A DNA stretch of 26,223 nucleotides from Rhizophagus sp. LPA8_4_AMF (Eukaryota > Glomeromycota > Glomeromycetes > Glomerales > Glomeraceae): positions 1-26,223 of the forward strand of contig JADRCO010000805.1 of NCBI GenBank assembly GCA_021464525.1, given 5' to 3'. This document shows, piece after piece, positions 22,018 to 26,223 of this stretch. The notes beneath the pieces were generated by a model. That model did not search any database. It saw nothing but the letters and a program-made list of their open reading frames with translations, and was not told where the DNA came from. The position numbers were made by a program, and so were the translations under genes. Within the stretch, counting starts at the first letter, position 1, and every line of letters begins with the position of its first letter.

Positions 22018-25000
22018 TCATGATAAGCTGCCATATTCTAAATTCCATTGATTATATAGTTCCAAATCACGATCACTAACACTTGCTCGAACTTTTAAAT
22101 AATTAAAAATAGATTAATTAAAAATATAATAATTTACAAACTTTTGAGTAAAATTCTTACCTTGAGTTAACGCATCTAGAAAGTCCGAGTAATTTATTGA
22201 ACGGACATCGTCGGCTAAATAAATAACAAACCATGTTAGAGAAAAATTATTATTTTTATATAAAATTTAAAATACAAACCTGAAATAGTTCTAATATCAC
22301 CTATGACACGTATAGGTCCTAATGCGGCTTCTGTTAAATAGTAGTTGATAAGGATTAACCTAAGAATTTACGTTAAAAAAATTAATTATAACCTCGACAA
22401 AGTCCATCCATGTCTGATCCGGAATATCCTGTTTAAATAAACAATAAAAAGATTAAAGCGTCGAAAATTTATCTAGGAAATAATTATTCTAAAGAATTAC
22501 CTCCTGTCTTCTTACAAATTTCATGGATTTGCTCATCTGTTAAAGAATGTTTTTGTTTCGACAACAAATTCTTTACAATTGCAAATCTACCTTCATGCTC
22601 TGGTAGAGGGATATAAAGTCTCTTACGAAATCGACGTCCTTATGAATTTTCAAAGTTTTTAATAAATAGATATTGAAAAAGTTCGATACAGAAATTAAAT
22701 ATAATTTACGTGCAGCTTCATCAATTTCTTGCGGTCTAATTCCCATTTCACATTAAAAATAATTTAAGGTCGAGAATTTATACTTAAAATAATAAATCAT
22801 AAAGCATTCAAACCTATTGGTTGCACCAACAAGAAGAATTCTATCCTCCTCTAAACTTGCAGTTTTAACTCCGTCCTAAAGTTATAAAATAGTAAAATAA
22901 ATTTGGTATTTCAAAATTAAATGCGTATAAATTGTTATTTAAATATACAAATTGAACGAGAAATTCTGTTTTGATTCTCCTTGATGCTTCATATTCGCCA
23001 TCGGTTCTCTGAGTTAATAAAGAATCAATCTACAAAATATATTTCTAGTTTAATAATAATATTCTTTAATAAACGCAAGTAGATTAAGTTAAACTTAACT
23101 TCATCTACGAAAACCACAGCAGGTTGATTTACTCGTGCCACAGCGAATAAAGCTCGAACCTAAATAATATGAAATAGGCAATTAGTAATAAAAAAATTTA
23201 TATGCAAGGTATTTAGCAATTTTACCATTTTTTCACCATCTCCAACCCACTTTGAAGTCAACGATGAGGAACTATTAGAAAAGTATTTTAGTAATTTCAA
23301 TTTTAAGATTTAAGATAATGATAGGATCTCAACCTGATGCTGAAAAATGTTGAACCAGATTCGCTATAAAATAAAAATTGATATCAATATAGTAGGTTAA
23401 TTGCGGTGACGGTAATGATATAGTAATACCTAGCAATACACTTTCCGATCAAAGTCTTCCCTAAATGTATTTTGAAGAAACTTGTGATGCTTTTTTTTTA
23501 AAAAAAACAAATAATAATAATAAATTAATTACCCGTTCCTGGAGGACCAAATAATAATAAGCCTATAAACAGAAACATTAATTAAGAATTCGGTATAAGA
23601 TATAAATGCGGTGCATATGAACATAGCATAACCTTTAGGCGGGCTTCTCAATCCTGTAAAAATATCGCTGAAATTACGTAATGAGATTGTTAACAAAAAA
23701 TTCAGCTCTTTTTAAGTAAAATAAATAATGATTTCTTACGGTCTTAATAATGGCCATGTTACAGCCTCTTGGATTGTTTTTTTCGCGTGTTCTAGTCCAG
23801 CAATATCATTCCAGGTAATATTTGGAGATTGTTCCATGATCTATACCATATATTTTTAAGTTCATAATTCAATGACAAATATAAAAATGCTACATTATCA
23901 AATTACTTCATTTTGTATCATTTCAATCATTTTTGGATCAACATTCTTTAATCTTTTATCAACTTCATCATCACACTCAACGTCAGGATTAGGTTTGGTT
24001 CGCTTCATGCTGTGAAAAATAGAACATGCTTAAGAAGTAAAAATTATTTGAAGATTTTAATTGTATAGTACATACGAATCTTTATTTCTGTTATACTTTA
24101 TCGTGTCTTTGTTACCTTCACCATTTTTTAACGGTGAAATGAATTTTGGTAATTTTTGAAGTTGATTTGTTGTTTTAGTAATGAATTTCTTTTTAAGTGT
24201 TCCAGGTAGATGGTTATTATTAATCGAACGTTGGTCTCGTTGATTTTGTGATAGGTAACGCCCTTTTTGATTTTCAACAGTCTAACAGAAAGCATAATCA
24301 CTTAGAAAGGAGAAATTATATATTCTAAATAAAAATTAGCAACATACCAATCGTTGTTTAGCGGTGACAAAAGAACCATGTTGTAGTGAGGAAATTTCTT
24401 CCTCGTAATCATTGTCATTATAATCGGAAAAAATTTGGTTATTAAATCTTGAAGGACTATCAAGTCTTCGCTTTAATGTCAATGAAATAATAAAATAAAA
24501 ATACTGAGAAAAACAACGAAGTTAATAAATTACTAAAAATTAAATATTCGTACTTTTTTCAGACCTTCTGAAAATTCTTTGTCATTATCAAATCTAATTC
24601 CACAATTATTATTATAACTTAACGATGGAGAATGATAATTCTTTCTTGAATTAGAGTAATTGATGTACGGACTTGAAGGTCTTTCTTGCTGTGGTGTGAT
24701 CGACGGTTGAGGTAATTCAGCAAATTCACCCTCATTAACTTTTGTTGGAGCAAGATTACATGTTGAAAGATTCGGTCTACATGAAGTTGTCTCTTTAGCG
24801 TAATTTAATAATAGACTTAACTCTGATTGTTCCGTAACATTATATTCGCCATCAACGAATTTTTGCTAAAAAAAAAAATAATTCTTAAAAATATTTTATA
24901 TAAATAAAATGATCAAACTTTTTAATATCTTACTGAATTTGCATTATCATCTATCAATGACGAATTAAGGTCGTTATTATTAATAATAATTTTGTTTTCC

Positions 25001-25329
25001 ATGGATTGCTGAAGCCTTTTATTTACTTCTTTTTCAATAAGTGCATTTATATTTGATGAACTTATATTATTGTCACTTTCTTTACATTCACTTCCAATCC
25101 AATCATATTTGTCCCATACTTCTTCCATTAATTGTTGTGTTTCAATATGAGACGGATAATCCGGATTTTTATTAATTAATAAAGAAAGTGCTTTGCGATA
25201 ATTTGTAACTTCATGATTATGAAATGTCGGGGCTTCATATTTAGACATAGGAGCGACAATATGATGGTTTCCACCAGTGTATAAGAATTTTTCGATGTAA
25301 TGTTTTTTTAGATAATCTTGTTGATTCAT
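22018..25329 (-). CDS. FIGNL1: Fidgetin-like 1 AAA ATPase
   Basis: Twenty exons: 25329-24934, 24865-24554, 24470-24348, 24281-24076, 24009-23907, 23840-23740, 23667-23633, 23562-23533, 23460-23430, 23363-23334, 23271-23226, 23159-23100, 23029-22949, 22875-22814, 22735-22710, 22638-22501, 22428-22393, 22330-22280, 22214-22161, 22091-22018 (1995 nt, 664 aa; human FIGNL1 is 674). It is a hexameric ATPase of the katanin/spastin/Vps4 clade that dismantles RAD51 filaments. Visible motifs are Walker A GPPGTGKT (431-438), DEID Walker B (490-493), sensor GATNRP, arginine fingers in EAARRRF, and a closing Vps4-type helix ([14 protein letters not shown]). SFVTAK (FVTA at 270-273) resembles the FxxA RAD51-binding motif. 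The 400 residues before the ATPase are low-complexity. The exon 3 acceptor (24471) is less certain, since an in-frame CTCAG lies about 35 bp earlier. Confidence 0.93.
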
Positions 25330-25634
25330 AATTTTTTATCGATAGGAGAGAAATTTATAAGATCAATACTAAAGATTTGAAGATAATATTTGGAAAAAAA
25401 AGTATAATTTAAAGTTTCAAGAAACTCATTAACAAGGAGATTATGGGCAATTCATATCGAATATTATAGATAATGAAGATAGCCTCCGAAAATTAACTTT
25501 TAATTGTGATAAATGATTTAAGCTTTTTAAGTTATACATAATCTAGCATGATATATTTATTTTCATAATAATTGTACATAATGAAAGTTTCTTCATTTAG
25601 TATATTTAGTATCAATTACTTCTATTTGTATAAA
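25330..25634. other. 5' flank of the FIGNL1-like gene
   Basis: A+T-rich sequence with no recognisable ORF. No clear TATA box stands out on the minus strand. Confidence 0.4.
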
Positions 25635-25920
25635 TGTCTTGTCTATAATTATCGCAACATTTTTTTAATAAATTGGCGAAAAAGCGCGAAAAAACGTTGC
25701 GAAAACGTTTTTTTAAATTAATAATCAAAAAAAAACGGTGTAAAACTTTTTTTTTTATTAAGATTTCTATTAAAAGAATGTTTTCGCAACGTTTTTTAGC
25801 TAATTTATTGCTTTTATATCCAACATAATGATGTTTTACATTTACATAAATTTCATACTTCGATTGGCTATTATTTTTAAAGCAGAATAGCAAGTCGACC
25901 ATTATTCATATGACAAGACA
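25635..25920. mobile_element. Foldback/MITE-like element with nested inverted repeats
   Basis: Outer nine-base arms TGTCTTGTC (25635-25643) and GACAAGACA (25912-25920) are exact reverse complements. Inside, 18 bases at 25689-25706 and 25780-25797 are also exact reverse complements (AAAAAACGTTGCGAAAAC against GTTTTCGCAACGTTTTTT). A third partial copy, CGCAACATTTTTTTAATAAATT, starts at 25653. No transposase and no clear target-site duplication were seen. The minus-strand ORF at 25612-25902 runs through these repeats and is probably an artefact. Confidence 0.5.
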
Positions 25921-26187
25921 GCGGATTAAAAGGAAACGATTTTGAAGTTCATATACAGTAATTCCCTTTAATATAACATCGTCTACCAAGAACCGAACTT
26001 ACCGGACTTGTCATTTCTGCGTTTTTTTTTGTTGCACTCATCACTTGATCAATAAACTGGTCGATAAAAACATTTTGTTGAAAAAATCTTAGCATTATAA
26101 TAAAAAGCCGAAAAAGAAAATTATTTATTAAGGAAAAAAAACCGGAAATCTCCCAAATTTCATAAAAGAACTAGAAGTTGCGGTTTG

Positions 26188-26206
26188 TGGGGGACTTCGT
26201 CCCCCA
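26188..26206. repeat. GC-rich hairpin before a T run
   Basis: TGGGGGAC (26188-26195) and GTCCCCCA (26199-26206) pair perfectly around TTC. This stands out in DNA that is otherwise very A+T-rich, and a run of T follows at 26217-26223. It may be the end of a repeat cut by the window edge. Confidence 0.6.
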
Positions 26207-26223
26207 TGCAAATTAGTTTTTTT

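Noticed and set aside
25612-25902. 96-codon minus-strand ORF
   Set aside because: It runs through the foldback element, whose A/T runs and repeats explain the Lys/Asn/Leu-rich translation.

Overview
The window looks like nuclear DNA of an arbuscular mycorrhizal fungus (Glomeromycotina, Rhizophagus irregularis-like). The reasons are: roughly three-quarters A+T; many short GT-AG introns (about 50-280 bp); a lineage-typical kinase whose N-terminal half carries a Cys cluster followed by an NWTS motif; a Crinkler-like (CRN) N-terminal module; and an AIG1-type P-loop leader. Species assignment is an inference from family recognition, not from a search.

Layout. Positions 1-7241 are mostly gene-poor. 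They hold one possible small ORF (289-699, -), a decayed AIG1/GIMAP-type P-loop leader (4107-4277, +), one copy of a dispersed palindromic repeat (4452-4564) and a possible small membrane ORF (4860-5162, +). Positions 7242-13714 hold two paralogous protein-kinase-like genes, head to head and about 2.55 kb apart: kinase A (-, six exons, 522 aa) and kinase B (+, four exons, 477 aa). Both have HRN instead of the catalytic HRD, so both are predicted pseudokinases or impaired kinases. Positions 15906-18094 hold a broken Crinkler-like N-terminal module, directly followed by a 621-aa protein with a RAMA-like domain and a trypsin-fold protease domain with an apparent His-Asp-Ser triad. A second copy of the dispersed repeat lies at 18501-18604.

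The right-hand third is a compact housekeeping block. It has a bacterial-type sugar/maltose O-acetyltransferase (19695-20630, +, five exons), a mitochondrial TFAM/Abf2-like protein with two HMG boxes (20789-21744, -, four exons) and a FIGNL1-like AAA ATPase (22018-25329, -, 20 exons, 664 aa) with an FxxA motif like the RAD51-binding motif of animal FIGNL1. The right edge has a foldback element (25635-25920) and a GC-rich hairpin (26188-26206).

There is no operon logic here. The kinase pair is a local inverted duplication. The protease locus is a CRN-type modular gene that has probably lost its N-terminal module recently. The right block holds independent conserved genes. All exon models were built by hand from splice signals, phase and protein continuity; each full model sums to a multiple of three.
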